Assembly: GCF_002866925.1 (NCBI RefSeq)
Contig: NZ_PKUQ01000050.1
Coordinates: forward strand, 1 to 64,000
DNA from: Cohaesibacter celericrescens
Lineage (GTDB): Bacteria; Pseudomonadota; Alphaproteobacteria; Rhizobiales; Cohaesibacteraceae
Direction: 5' to 3'
DNA length: 64,000 nt
This document shows, in pieces, positions 56,411 through 64,000 of this stretch (its first letter is position 1; each line of letters starts with the position of its first letter). The notes under the pieces were generated by a model. That model did no database searches, was not told the origin of the DNA, and worked only from the letters and a program-made list of their open reading frames with translations. Both the position numbers and the translations under genes were made by a program.

Positions 56411-57523
56411 CTATTGAATTACCAGTTCGGCCTGAAGAGCGCCCGCTGTCTTGATCGCTTGCAGGATGGAAATAACTCCCGACGGGCGCAAGCCAATGCG
56501 ATTCAAACCACTGACCAATGTTTGCAGATCGGTGCCGCCGATGATTTTCAAAGGGCCACCACTCTGAGCTGCCTCAATATTGGTTTCCGGCAGAACAACA
56601 GTCTCCCCCCCTCGCGAGAAGGGCTGCGGTTGGCTCGCGACAGGTTGCTCTGTTATGCGCACCACCAGATTGCCATGGGTCACAGCGACCGTTGATATTT
56701 GCACTTGGCTGCCGATCACAACGGTACCGGTACGCTCATCAACGACGACGCGTGCAGGTGTATCCGGTTGAACTGCCAACCCCTCAATTTCTGCGATAAA
56801 CCGCGTTGGGGTGATATTGCTGGGTTTTCTCAGGATTACAGACCGGAAGTCTCGTTCCTTGGCCAATTTCACTCCATAACGGGCCCTCGAAAAGGCATTG
56901 ATTGCATCTGCGACCCTAACCGCCGTTTTGAAATCTGGGTTGGAAAGCTGCAGCACATAGTTTGGTAGATTGGCAAAGGAATCCCCTAACGCGCGCTCCA
57001 CGATGGCACCATTCGAGATAAGACCTGATGTTGCTGTGCCCACTTGCAAGCTTTGCGCATCTCCCTTGGCAGAGAGACCGGATACAGCAAGGGACCCTTG
57101 CGCTATGGCATACACCTGTCCATCAGCCCCCATCAGCGGAGTAACGATGAGTGTGCCACCCGAGAGTGAACTCGCATCCCCCAAAGAGGAGACCGTCACA
57201 TCGATACGCGTTCCCTTTTGTACAAAGGCAGGGAAATTTGCCGTTACGACAACAGCCGCGACATTGCGTGTTCTAAGGCGTGCATCACGAACATTGACGC
57301 CCATGCTGTCGAGCATCGACTGTAAGGACTGTTCTGTGAAAGGCGCGTTGCGCAGGGTGTCTCCGGTGCCGAGCAAGCCGATGACCAAGCCATATCCGAC
57401 GAGTTGGTTATCCCTCACCCCCTCCAAGGAGGTAATATCTTTGATGCGAACCGCCGCATGACCCGGAATTGAGAGCGTCAAACACAGAATACCAGCTAAA
57501 AACCATTTGAAGAGATGTTGCAT
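56411..57523 (-). CDS. flgI: Flagellar P-ring protein FlgI
   Basis: A protein of 370 residues. The signal peptide (about 1-23, ending GHA) is followed by VRIKDITSLEGVRDNQLVGY and GLVIGLLGTGDTLRN. A central MGADGQVYAIAQGSLAVSG and the terminal LNRIGLRPSGVISILQAIKT complete FlgI. It forms the periplasmic P ring around the rod. Its start is three bases after the flgA stop. It is the last gene of flgB-flgC-fliE-flgG-flgA-flgI; no terminator is evident immediately downstream. Confidence 0.96.
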   Translation of the reverse strand: MQHLFKWFLAGILCLTLSIPGHAAVRIKDITSLEGVRDNQLVGYGLVIGLLGTGDTLRNAPFTEQSLQSMLDSMGVNVRDARLRTRNVAAVVVTANFPAFVQKGTRIDVTVSSLGDASSLSGGTLIVTPLMGADGQVYAIAQGSLAVSGLSAKGDAQSLQVGTATSGLISNGAIVERALGDSFANLPNYVLQLSNPDFKTAVRVADAINAFSRARYGVKLAKERDFRSVILRKPSNITPTRFIAEIEGLAVQPDTPARVVVDERTGTVVIGSQVQISTVAVTHGNLVVRITEQPVASQPQPFSRGGETVVLPETNIEAAQSGGPLKIIGGTDLQTLVSGLNRIGLRPSGVISILQAIKTAGALQAELVIQ

Positions 57524-57526
57524 TTT

Positions 57527-58051
57527 CTACGGCCCTATAGAGATGGTGCCATTGGCTTGCACCCGTCCACGAACAATCAGTCCAGAATCCATATTGCGCA
57601 CGCGAACGATATCGCCAACGGTTCCATCTTCCAGCGGTTCGACATGCGCAATGATACTGAGCCCTTGCTCTTTGAAGATCAGTTGCGCCGGATTCCCGCG
57701 CTTAATAACGTTGCGATGGAAAACGGATGAGCGACTGATCGGCTGCCCGGGGGGCAATGTATAAATAACTTCTTTGCCTATAAGCTCGGCACTTTTCGGC
57801 ACCACGGAAAATCGGTCGATCCGGAAGGACTGGAACCTCTTTTGTTCCAACACCGCCAAGCTGATGACATCGCCGGGTTTCAGCGTCACCTTAGGGACTG
57901 GCAACGAGACAACATGTCCCGAGGCCGCACTTGCTGTCTGTACAAAAGCCCCCCCCAATAGCAGCAGGCATGCCGCAAATGCGACCCCCAGATGCCTTGG
58001 CGATCCCGCCGTTTCTGCAGGTCGCCCAGAAGTGTCAGACCGATATGCCAT
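57527..58051 (-). CDS. flgA: Flagellar P-ring chaperone FlgA
   Basis: A protein of 174 residues. An N-terminal signal (about 20-43) is followed by the SAF/FlgA domain with LKPGDVISLAVLEQKRFQSF and TLPPGQPISRSSVFHRNVIK. The C-terminus, DIVRVRNMDSGLIVRGRVQA, is diagnostic. FlgA is a periplasmic chaperone that aids FlgI assembly into the P ring. Its ATG overlaps the flgG stop by one base (TAATG), giving translational coupling. It is followed by flgI after three bases. Confidence 0.93.
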   Translation of the reverse strand: MAYRSDTSGRPAETAGSPRHLGVAFAACLLLLGGAFVQTASAASGHVVSLPVPKVTLKPGDVISLAVLEQKRFQSFRIDRFSVVPKSAELIGKEVIYTLPPGQPISRSSVFHRNVIKRGNPAQLIFKEQGLSIIAHVEPLEDGTVGDIVRVRNMDSGLIVRGRVQANGTISIGP

Positions 58052-58839
58052 TAGCGAATTCCTTGGGTCACAACACCAGCCATGTCATCGGCAGCCTGGA
58101 TGACCTTGGAATTCATTTCATAACCGCGCTGAGCACTAATCAAAGCCGTAATTTCTTTTACGGGATCAACGTTCGAGGTTTCCAGATAGCCCTGCCGGAT
58201 ACGACCAAAACCAGCGTTGCCAGCAACACCGTCTACGGCCCCACCTGACGCTTCGGTTTCTTTAAACAGATTGCCGCCCTTTGCTTCGAGGCCAGCGTCA
58301 TTGGCAAAAATCGCCAGTTGCAGTTGCCCCAGTCTCTGCGGTGCAGGTTGGCTGTCAAGCTTGGCATAGACCTCGCCATCTTCATTGATTTCGACAGCAA
58401 CAGTGTCTTGGGGGAACAGAATGGCAGGCTCTACTGGATAACCATCCGCTGTCACTAAGCGCCCTTCCCCGTTTGTGTTAAAGGCCCCTGCGCGGGTGTA
58501 TAGAGTTTCGCCATCTGCATTGGAGACGACAAACCAGCCTCGACCATCAACGGCGAGATCAAAACTATTGGTCGTATTGTCCAGATTGCCCTGGGTGTGT
58601 AGATTTCGAATGGCTGCGGTGCGAACACCAAGCCCCAGTTGAGCACCTTCCGGAATAGGATCTTCACCGGTCCGGTTGGGAACGCCCTGCAAGCGATGGG
58701 CCTGATAAAGAAGGTCGGTAAATTCAGCGCGGGCGCGTTTGAAACCGGTCGTATTCATATTGGCAATATTGTTGGCGATCACTTCAACATTGAGCTGTTG
58801 AGCGCTCATGCCGGTCGCCGCAATAGCAAGGGACTTCAT
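58051..58839 (-). CDS. flgG: Flagellar distal rod protein FlgG
   Basis: A protein of 262 residues, the normal length. The N-terminal rod motif is [20 protein letters not shown] followed by [13 protein letters not shown]; the centre has [18 protein letters not shown]; the C-terminal motif contains [20 protein letters not shown] and ends [14 protein letters not shown]. FlgG forms the distal rod that passes through the P and L rings. It follows fliE by 57 bases and overlaps flgA by one base. flgF is not present in the window. Confidence 0.96.
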   Translation of the reverse strand: MKSLAIAATGMSAQQLNVEVIANNIANMNTTGFKRARAEFTDLLYQAHRLQGVPNRTGEDPIPEGAQLGLGVRTAAIRNLHTQGNLDNTTNSFDLAVDGRGWFVVSNADGETLYTRAGAFNTNGEGRLVTADGYPVEPAILFPQDTVAVEINEDGEVYAKLDSQPAPQRLGQLQLAIFANDAGLEAKGGNLFKETEASGGAVDGVAGNAGFGRIRQGYLETSNVDPVKEITALISAQRGYEMNSKVIQAADDMAGVVTQGIR

Positions 58840-58896
58840 GATTGCAATCCTTGTGTTGTTTCAAAGGTCAGAACAAAAGAGCAGGAAAATGCCCAA

Positions 58897-59244
58897 TCAA
58901 ATGGCCATTCGGCTGACTTCTTGATAGGCCGTTACGATTTTGTTGCGGATCGCAATCGCGCTCTGCAATGTCAGCTCCGCATTCATCACGGCTTCCACAA
59001 CAGATTGGACAGATTGTTTGCCCTGAATACTCGCGATCGAGGCGCTTTCACCCTGCTTGATGGTTTGGATCGCATCTGTCGACACTTTGGCAAAATAGTC
59101 CGTAAAGGATTGACCGGTTTCGTCGACATCTCCGGTTACATTGACCGCAGCCCTATCGGTGTTGACAAAGCGACTTTCCGATACATTATTCATGCCCGTG
59201 GTGGGGGACGAAAGACTGGACGTAGCGTTGAGTGCGTCAATCAT
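58897..59244 (-). CDS. fliE: Flagellar MS-ring/rod adaptor FliE
   Basis: A protein of 115 residues. The C-terminal half, SIQGKQSVQSVVEAVMNAEL followed by QSAIAIRNKIVTAYQEVSRM, is the conserved FliE region; the N-terminus is variable. FliE links the MS ring to the proximal rod and is exported early. Its start codon overlaps the flgC stop by one base, so the genes are coupled. Confidence 0.95.
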   Translation of the reverse strand: MIDALNATSSLSSPTTGMNNVSESRFVNTDRAAVNVTGDVDETGQSFTDYFAKVSTDAIQTIKQGESASIASIQGKQSVQSVVEAVMNAELTLQSAIAIRNKIVTAYQEVSRMAI

Positions 59245-59666
59245 TATGAGCTCCTTAGAAGGTCAATTGTACGCAACACCATGCTGCGGGTTTGGGAAAT
59301 GACTTTGAGGTTGGCTTCGTAACTGCGGTTGGCTTCGCGCATGTCGGACAATTCAATCATGGCATTCACATTAGGCAGCTTGACCATGCCATTTGCATCG
59401 GCAGCAGGGTGCCCAGGTTGATATTCGACTTGAAACGGGGCTTTATCGAAACCAACATCCTTGATCGAAACGAGATCAGCACCAAGTGCGCGATCCATTT
59501 CACTTTTGAAAGTAACAGTTTTGCGTTGATAGGGGTCTGAGCCTGCGGTTTCCCCCGTAGAGTGGGCATTGGCAAGATTTTCCGAGATCACGCGCAAGCG
59601 CTGCGATTGTGCAGACATGCCATTGGCCGAGATCTGGAAGGTTGCGGAGAGTGGATCAATCATCAT
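59244..59666 (-). CDS. flgC: Flagellar proximal rod protein FlgC
   Basis: A protein of 140 residues. The N-terminal rod motif includes ISANGMSAQSQRLRVISENL and ANAHSTGETAGSDPYQRKTV; the C-terminal motif is MREANRSYEANLKVISQTRS followed by MVLRTIDLLRSS. This is a normal-length FlgC. It overlaps flgB by four bases and fliE by one, consistent with a tightly coupled operon. Confidence 0.96.
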   Translation of the reverse strand: MMIDPLSATFQISANGMSAQSQRLRVISENLANAHSTGETAGSDPYQRKTVTFKSEMDRALGADLVSIKDVGFDKAPFQVEYQPGHPAADANGMVKLPNVNAMIELSDMREANRSYEANLKVISQTRSMVLRTIDLLRSS

Positions 59667-60046
59667 TGTACCTTCGTGCTCAACAGCATCATGCTGTGCA
59701 TAGATTTCATCAAATTGGTTGTAAGGGCATGAGAGCGGGCGACTTCATTGGCCTTCATCATTTCTTGTTCAAGGGACACGGAATTGCCTGAATAGGTCAC
59801 ATCCCAGCTGTCTTTCTTTTCGACAACCTGCCCCTGCTTTACAGCAGCAGAGGCAGTCATATGACCTGCTTGTGTGCTACGCATTTGGATATGGGCTTTG
59901 TCAAAGAGTGCACTGAAAGATTCAACATCCTTTGCCCGATACCCAGGCGTGTTGGCATTAGCCACATTTTGGGCAATGGTGGCTTCGCGCGCAGCGAGCC
60001 AGTCTTGATGCTTGCTCGCAAGTTTCATGAAATAGACAGGTTCCAT
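59663..60046 (-). CDS. flgB: Flagellar proximal rod protein FlgB
   Basis: A protein of 127 residues. The N-terminal segment includes LASKHQDWLAAREATIAQNV and ANANTPGYRAKD, the FlgB rod motif; the C-terminus has EQEMMKANEVARSHALTTNL and ends SMMLLSTKVQ. It is the first gene of flgB-flgC-fliE-flgG-flgA-flgI. The 260-base AT-rich region upstream, after the fliP terminator, presumably contains its promoter; no sigma-54 match was found there. Confidence 0.95.
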   Translation of the reverse strand: MEPVYFMKLASKHQDWLAAREATIAQNVANANTPGYRAKDVESFSALFDKAHIQMRSTQAGHMTASAAVKQGQVVEKKDSWDVTYSGNSVSLEQEMMKANEVARSHALTTNLMKSMHSMMLLSTKVQ

Positions 60047-60243
60047 AAATTCTCTCCGACTGGTTCTGATAGTTCATTCATAATCAGGCAAACTTGCCTG
60101 AAGCTGTCGAAGCCTCACTATCTATTTGAAATAATTATATAATTTTTAATTTTATTCAAATTTTTTACGTATTTTCATTGCTCCCAAGAGGACGAGAGCA
60201 CCGGCAAAGCAAAAAAATCCGGATCGAATATTGGGCGAGTTGA

Positions 60244-60279
60244 CAAAAAAAGCCGCCAAACACATAAGTGAATGACGGC
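60244..60279 (-). terminator. Probable terminator after fliP
   Basis: On the minus strand gccgtca / tggcggc (one G-U pair) with a longer loop is followed by a run of eight T (plus-strand A run at 60244-60251). It lies about 30 bases beyond fliP and would separate fliP from flgB transcription. Confidence 0.65.
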
Positions 60280-60306
60280 AGTTTGGGCTGTATTACTGTG
60301 TAGTCT

Positions 60307-61050
60307 CTAGAAAAATGAACGAACCAATCCTCCTACCAAAATATTCCAGCCGTCAAGCAAAACGAAAAACAGCACTTTAAATGGAAGCGAGATGACCGTC
60401 GGAGGAAGCATCATCATACCCATAGACATGGTGAGTGTCGCAACAATCAAATCAATGACAAGAAAAGGCAGAACGACCAAAAAGCCGATCTCAAAGCCGC
60501 GTCTTAATTCTGAAATCATAAAAGAGGGTATCAATACGCGCATTTCAACCAAATTGGGATCATCAGCCTCACTGCCTTGCATGCGAGAGGCAGCCAGATC
60601 ATTAAACAGAGCCAAATCCGATTCCCTGACATGATCAAGCATGAACTCCTTGAATGGTGCAGCCACCTTTTCATAAGCCTCTGTTTCCGATATTTGGTTT
60701 TCCATCAGCGGTTGGAGGCCATTTTTCCAAGCTTGGTCAAAGGTTGGCGCCATGACATAAAAAGTCATAAACAGCGCAAGGCTGATGAAGACGATGTTGG
60801 ATGGCGTTGTCTGCAAGCCAAGACCTGACCGAAGAAAAGAAAATGCAACGGAGAAGCGAATAAAACTTGTCACCATGATGAGCAGCCCAGGTGCCAGTGA
60901 CAAAACCGTTAGCAGGGCAACCATCTGCACCATGCGCCCGGTTGCCGCTCCCTCACCGGCTGGCAGTAGACTGCTCAGATCGGGGACTTGCGCGTAAGCC
61001 GGTACTGCCATAATCAGGCAAAAAGCAGCCGCTGAAAAAATACGTTTCAT
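60307..61050 (-). CDS. fliP: Flagellar export protein FliP
   Basis: A protein of 247 residues with an N-terminal signal (about 1-20) and four membrane helices. The conserved segments include LSLAPGLLIMVTSFIRFSVA, the second-helix LALFMTFYVMAPTF and the C-terminal GFLVVLPFLVIDLIVATLTM followed by MGMMMLPPTVISLPFKVLFF. FliP is a core gate subunit of the flagellar type III export apparatus. Its start overlaps fliL by four bases. fliQ and fliR, often adjacent in other species, are not seen here. Confidence 0.97.
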   Translation of the reverse strand: MKRIFSAAAFCLIMAVPAYAQVPDLSSLLPAGEGAATGRMVQMVALLTVLSLAPGLLIMVTSFIRFSVAFSFLRSGLGLQTTPSNIVFISLALFMTFYVMAPTFDQAWKNGLQPLMENQISETEAYEKVAAPFKEFMLDHVRESDLALFNDLAASRMQGSEADDPNLVEMRVLIPSFMISELRRGFEIGFLVVLPFLVIDLIVATLTMSMGMMMLPPTVISLPFKVLFFVLLDGWNILVGGLVRSFF

Positions 61051-61553
61051 TGGACCACCATTGTTTCAAGAATAAACTCGTTGATTTTGCCCTTGGAGCG
61101 GATTTTGGCCCGTTGATTTAAATCTTCACGCAAGTTCACCAGCCCTCCCGCCCCTTCCAGATCGGCGAGCGTGAGTGTGCGGATGTAGGCGGAAATATCA
61201 CTTTCGATCTTGCTGGTCAGGACAGACGCTTCTTCCATCGCATCTTTTTGGAAGATGACAGTGCCTTGCACACGAACAAACACATTTCTAGGTTCGGCCA
61301 AATTGGCGACGACAGGTTTGATTGATTTTGCATAGCTGGCTGCATGATAGAGCGGCTTAACATTGATTTTGGCTTGCACCCGCTCGGTCTTGAGCACTGC
61401 GAGGCGGGTTTGATCCACCAAATTCATGCCCGCAAAGGCGCCTGCTCCAGCGGTCAGCATCGTCAGAATAAATATATTAATAAATAGCCTACGGTCATTA
61501 CCCGAACTTGAAACAGAGGAAGACGATAGGCTTGGGGAGACAGGATCACTCAT
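61047..61553 (-). CDS. fliL: Flagellar basal body-associated protein FliL
   Basis: A protein of 168 residues with a Ser-rich N-terminus, one membrane helix (LFINIFILTMLTAGAGAFAG), and a periplasmic domain ending SKGKINEFILETMVVQ, as in FliL. It associates with the stator and supports motor torque. The ATG at 61553 is chosen; an upstream TTG at 61643 would overlap flgH by 40 bases. The end overlaps fliP by four bases. Confidence 0.85.
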   Translation of the reverse strand: MSDPVSPSLSSSSVSSSGNDRRLFINIFILTMLTAGAGAFAGMNLVDQTRLAVLKTERVQAKINVKPLYHAASYAKSIKPVVANLAEPRNVFVRVQGTVIFQKDAMEEASVLTSKIESDISAYIRTLTLADLEGAGGLVNLREDLNQRAKIRSKGKINEFILETMVVQ

Positions 61554-61603
61554 TTTAAGCGGCTTTTCTGATAAACGATTTTCGAAAAAGGACTTTGATT
61601 GCT

Positions 61604-62320
61604 CTAGAATGGCGTCAAAGTTTGGTAAATCCGCTGGCCCCAAGCTGGCTTCTGAACTTCACTGACACGTCCGCGGCCGCCGTAGGAAATGCGTGCCTCT
61701 GCAATCTTGTCGTAAGTAATGACGTTATTCGGCCCTATATCTCGAGGGCGCACAATGCCTTCAACGCTTAGGACCCGCACTTCAAAGTTGACGCGCACTT
61801 CCTGACTGCCCGAAATAACCATATTTCCGTTGGGCAAGCGTTGCGTGACGATAGCAGCCACCTGAAGGTTGATATTCTCACTTCGATTGATGGCCCCTTT
61901 GCCGTTGGATCCACTGTTCGAAGATATATCGAGGTCGCCCTCGCCTTCTTCGTTCATACCAAACAAACCAAATCCGAGGTCCATGCCAAAATCGTTGTTC
62001 GAGCTGCGGCTACGACCGGACTCATTGTCAAGATTTGCTTCATCTGAAATATCGATGCTGACCGTCAGAACATCTCCGACGGATTTGGCGCGCGGTTCCT
62101 TGAAGAATTCGGTTCGGCTTTGATCCCACATGGATTGATAGCTTTTGTATGGTTGCGGCTGATATTGCGCCAAAGGCGGGTGCAAATCTTTGCGATTAAG
62201 CCCCTCGCCCACAGGCGAAAGCCCCGGTGGATCCCTGAATTCCTTGATGACATCGGAGCAGCCCGCCAGCATAAATAAGCTGAGCATTGTCAGGATTGGT
62301 TTGGCCCTATGTGGTGTCAT
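61604..62320 (-). CDS. flgH: Flagellar L-ring lipoprotein FlgH
   Basis: A protein of 238 residues. A lipoprotein signal (LTMLSLFMLAGC) gives a lipidated Cys at about residue 21. The mature domain includes KSVGDVLTVSIDISDEANLD and GSNGKGAINRSENINLQVAA, and ends with ISGSQEVRVNFEVRVLSVEG and TYDKIAEARISYGGRGRVSE. FlgH forms the L ring in the outer membrane. Its start overlaps the upstream MotE-like gene by four bases. Confidence 0.96.
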   Translation of the reverse strand: MTPHRAKPILTMLSLFMLAGCSDVIKEFRDPPGLSPVGEGLNRKDLHPPLAQYQPQPYKSYQSMWDQSRTEFFKEPRAKSVGDVLTVSIDISDEANLDNESGRSRSSNNDFGMDLGFGLFGMNEEGEGDLDISSNSGSNGKGAINRSENINLQVAAIVTQRLPNGNMVISGSQEVRVNFEVRVLSVEGIVRPRDIGPNNVITYDKIAEARISYGGRGRVSEVQKPAWGQRIYQTLTPF

Positions 62321-62892
62321 TTTATGTCCTCCCCTGTTTCCAGTTCAACGAGAGAGGCCATGCCTTGTGTCAAGACGGACGCTCTGTCCGGATCCATTTC
62401 ATTGAGAATACCGCCAACAATGCGGGGCTGCATTTTGGTAAGAAGCGCAATCGCGATGTCATTATCGAGTTTGGCCAGGCGTTCGGCGGCCGCATCAGGC
62501 CGCATCCGCTCATAGACAGAAACGATGTGCGCTTTCACATCCAGAAGAATCTTGTCCCGTTTTTCAATCCAGCTTCGGACATCCGCCCTCAGTTGGGAAA
62601 GCTTTTGGGTGCGTTCATCGATATCGGTTTGCAGAGCAACAAGATTGTGAATTTGCCAAGCGATGCGCTGCTCTTTGGCAACGTTGGCAATATTGGCGCA
62701 ATAATTTTTGGCATCCGTTTCACTGGCTACATTGGTTGCCTGTTCGGATTGCTTAATCACAGCGGGGCTCTTTGCGTGAGCGCCGCTCGCCATAGCAAGC
62801 CCGAGCAAGGCGCACAAAGCCAATCGAATACCCGCCTTACAGGAGGGGTGGTCGGGGGAAGAGTTCAGCATCAAACCTGACAAGCTGATCAT
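62317..62892 (-). CDS. motE: MotE-like flagellar protein
   Basis: A protein of 191 residues. The signal region (about 20-40) ends SGAHA. A helical/coiled region VALQTDIDERTQKLSQLRAD follows, and the C-terminal MgtE-N-like part is YERMRPDAAAERLAKLDNDI, ALLTKMQPRIVGGILNEMDP and DRASVLTQGMA. This layout is that of MotE in rhizobia, a periplasmic chaperone for the motility protein MotC. The name rests on domain layout and position before flgH. The ATG at 62892 has gagg upstream. It overlaps flgH by four bases. Confidence 0.82.
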   Translation of the reverse strand: MISLSGLMLNSSPDHPSCKAGIRLALCALLGLAMASGAHAKSPAVIKQSEQATNVASETDAKNYCANIANVAKEQRIAWQIHNLVALQTDIDERTQKLSQLRADVRSWIEKRDKILLDVKAHIVSVYERMRPDAAAERLAKLDNDIAIALLTKMQPRIVGGILNEMDPDRASVLTQGMASLVELETGEDIK

Positions 62893-63052
62893 GTTTGCCT
62901 CGCAATTTTACGCATTTGAATGCGGTATAATTGATAACTGGAGGCAGTTTGCAGGCGCAAACTTGTGTCAGGCTGTATAGAATTTTACGAAGGCAATAAA
63001 CTGATTTATTTTTAAAAAAGGAGCCTTAGATGAAGACCCGTAGAGCAACAGA

Positions 63053-63553
63053 TTAGTTGAGCATTGCTCGGCTTGACCATTTTGTCGCCATTGGTTTGAG
63101 GCGCGCGTCAACCAGCGCATAAACCAAATGATCGATTTGCTCCATATCAGGTGCCTCTGGCACGTTGAACTGGATCTCACGCAATGTGATGTCCGTCACA
63201 TTGCCGACGAGTGACAAATCGAACCTTGCTATGACACCATTATTGTTGAACTCCATACCGAGAATAATGAGGGGAGAATGATCCCAATCAACAGACATTT
63301 CGGCCGCGCGGCAATAAACTAGAGTATCTTCTTTAAAAAGAAGCTCTGTAGAAGATGAAATAATATCCTGAATACTATCGTGAGAATCCCTTAAGACATA
63401 AGAAATCATATGACTTGCATCAACAAGCCTTAACTCTGCCCCAAAATCACTTAGGGCCCAAATGAGGGCCCTAGTCAAAGATTCTTCATTACTACCGGTT
63501 TTCATGGTTTTATATGTATTTATTCCTGTAGCATTCTGGTTGTTTTTATTCAT
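63053..63553 (-). CDS. Hypothetical protein coupled to flhB
   Basis: A protein of 166 residues, soluble and rather acidic, with no signal peptide or membrane segment and no family I recognise. Segments include ALIWALSDFGAELRLVDASH and the C-terminal PEAPDMEQIDHLVYALVDAR. The start ATG at 63553 lies inside the end of flhB (eight-base overlap) and has gaggg just upstream, strong evidence for translation and coupling to the flagellar operon. A 160-base gap follows before the MotE-like gene. A role in flagellar assembly or export is inferred only from position. Confidence 0.65.
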   Translation of the reverse strand: MNKNNQNATGINTYKTMKTGSNEESLTRALIWALSDFGAELRLVDASHMISYVLRDSHDSIQDIISSSTELLFKEDTLVYCRAAEMSVDWDHSPLIILGMEFNNNGVIARFDLSLVGNVTDITLREIQFNVPEAPDMEQIDHLVYALVDARLKPMATKWSSRAMLN

Positions 63554-64000
63554 ATGCCCTCAGAGCCGGTTTAAAGTTCTCATCCTTCGCAGTATACACA
63601 TAATAAAGTAGTTCTGCAACGACACGGAAAAACTGCGGGGGAATCTGTGTGTCTACTTCACATTGTGCATAGAGGGCACGTGCCAACTGGATGTCTTCAA
63701 TGACTGGAATGTCGTTATCTTCCGCTATTTGACGGATTTTCAACGCAATAAGATCTTGACCTTTTGCAATCACCAACGGCGCTTTATCTTCATTATGTGT
63801 ATAGCGGACAGCCACCGAATAGTGTGTCGGATTGGCAATAACCACGGTTGCCTTCGGGACTGAGGCCATCATGCGATTGCGCGCCCGATCGCGAGCAAGC
63901 GAACGCATCCGCCCTTTGACCGCCGGATCGCCTTCGGTGTCCTTATATTCGTCTTTCAATTCCTTGCGGCTCATGCGCAGATTGCGGCGCCAATGGCCAC
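63546..64000 (-). CDS. flhB: Flagellar export protein FlhB, C-terminal part (5' end outside window)
   Basis: The frame is open to the window edge with no start. It begins ...WRRNLRMSRKELKDEYKDTE and has the autocleavage motif NPTH in VVIANPTHYSVAVRY, then PVIEDIQLARALYAQCEVDT and QIPPQFFRVVAELLYYVY. This is the cytoplasmic C-terminal domain that switches export from rod/hook to filament substrates. The gene should continue to the right of the window with its membrane domain. It overlaps the downstream hypothetical gene by eight bases. Confidence 0.95.
   Translation of the reverse strand, partial: GHWRRNLRMSRKELKDEYKDTEGDPAVKGRMRSLARDRARNRMMASVPKATVVIANPTHYSVAVRYTHNEDKAPLVIAKGQDLIALKIRQIAEDNDIPVIEDIQLARALYAQCEVDTQIPPQFFRVVAELLYYVYTAKDENFKPALRAYE

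Noticed and set aside
62940-62980. Sigma-54-like sequence upstream of the MotE-like gene (tgacacaagtttgc)
   Set aside because: The invariant GG is lost and the spacing to GC is one base short.

Overview
The window looks like a chromosomal segment of a motile alphaproteobacterium of the order Hyphomicrobiales (Rhizobiales). Evidence for this is the FlbT/FlaF flagellin regulators, an FtcR/Rem-type flagellar response regulator, a MotE-like protein, and a very large GPR/RgsE-like growth-pole protein typical of polar-growing rhizobial relatives. A YcjX/YcjF pair and alphaproteobacterial-style MlaE, HflKC and LeuA proteins agree with it. Base composition looks moderate by eye, which would suit a marine lineage such as Cohaesibacter, but the genus is inference only. 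I see no rRNA, tRNA, CRISPR array, prophage or insertion sequence.

Layout. 1-6.4 kb: the 3' end of a flagellin gene, then flbT-flaF (+), and the hook operon flgE-flgK-flgL (-), which carries a good sigma-54 promoter match and a CtrA-like box upstream. 6.7-16.8 kb: a MoxR-type AAA ATPase, an amine-type FAD oxidoreductase, SixA, the YcjX-YcjF pair, a CoxE-like VWA protein, an MFS transporter, a methyltransferase, a 2Fe-2S ferredoxin and a lone Hpt protein. 17.3-23.8 kb: the 1706-residue coiled growth-pole protein, convergent with a CheZ-like protein. 23.9-29.5 kb: an MFS transporter and the mlaE-mlaF-mlaD-auxiliary lipoprotein operon for lipid transport across the envelope. 29.6-32.9 kb: a glycosyltransferase coupled to an LpxH-like phosphoesterase, then a FadL-type porin. 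33.3-36.4 kb: a small secreted protein, two divergent EamA transporters and a DUF465 protein.

36.6-49.1 kb is rich in branched-chain amino-acid genes on the minus strand: leuA, ilvC and ilvI-ilvN-pdxJ. leuA and ilvI are each preceded by a short leader ORF rich in the relevant amino acids (a Leu run before leuA; Ile/Val/Leu codons before ilvI), and the ilv leader is followed by a clear intrinsic terminator. This points to attenuation control. A chemoreceptor, an Asp/Glu racemase-like protein, a PhzF protein, miaA and serB are interspersed. 49.1-54.2 kb holds membrane and envelope quality control (degP/htrA, DUF2065, hflC, hflK) and folA.

54.7-64 kb returns to flagella on the minus strand: ftcR and a rod/ring/export series flhB'-hypothetical-motE-like-flgH-fliL-fliP and flgB-flgC-fliE-flgG-flgA-flgI, with many 1-8 nt overlaps. 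The window therefore begins and ends in flagellar genes, with about 48 kb of other chromosomal genes between them.
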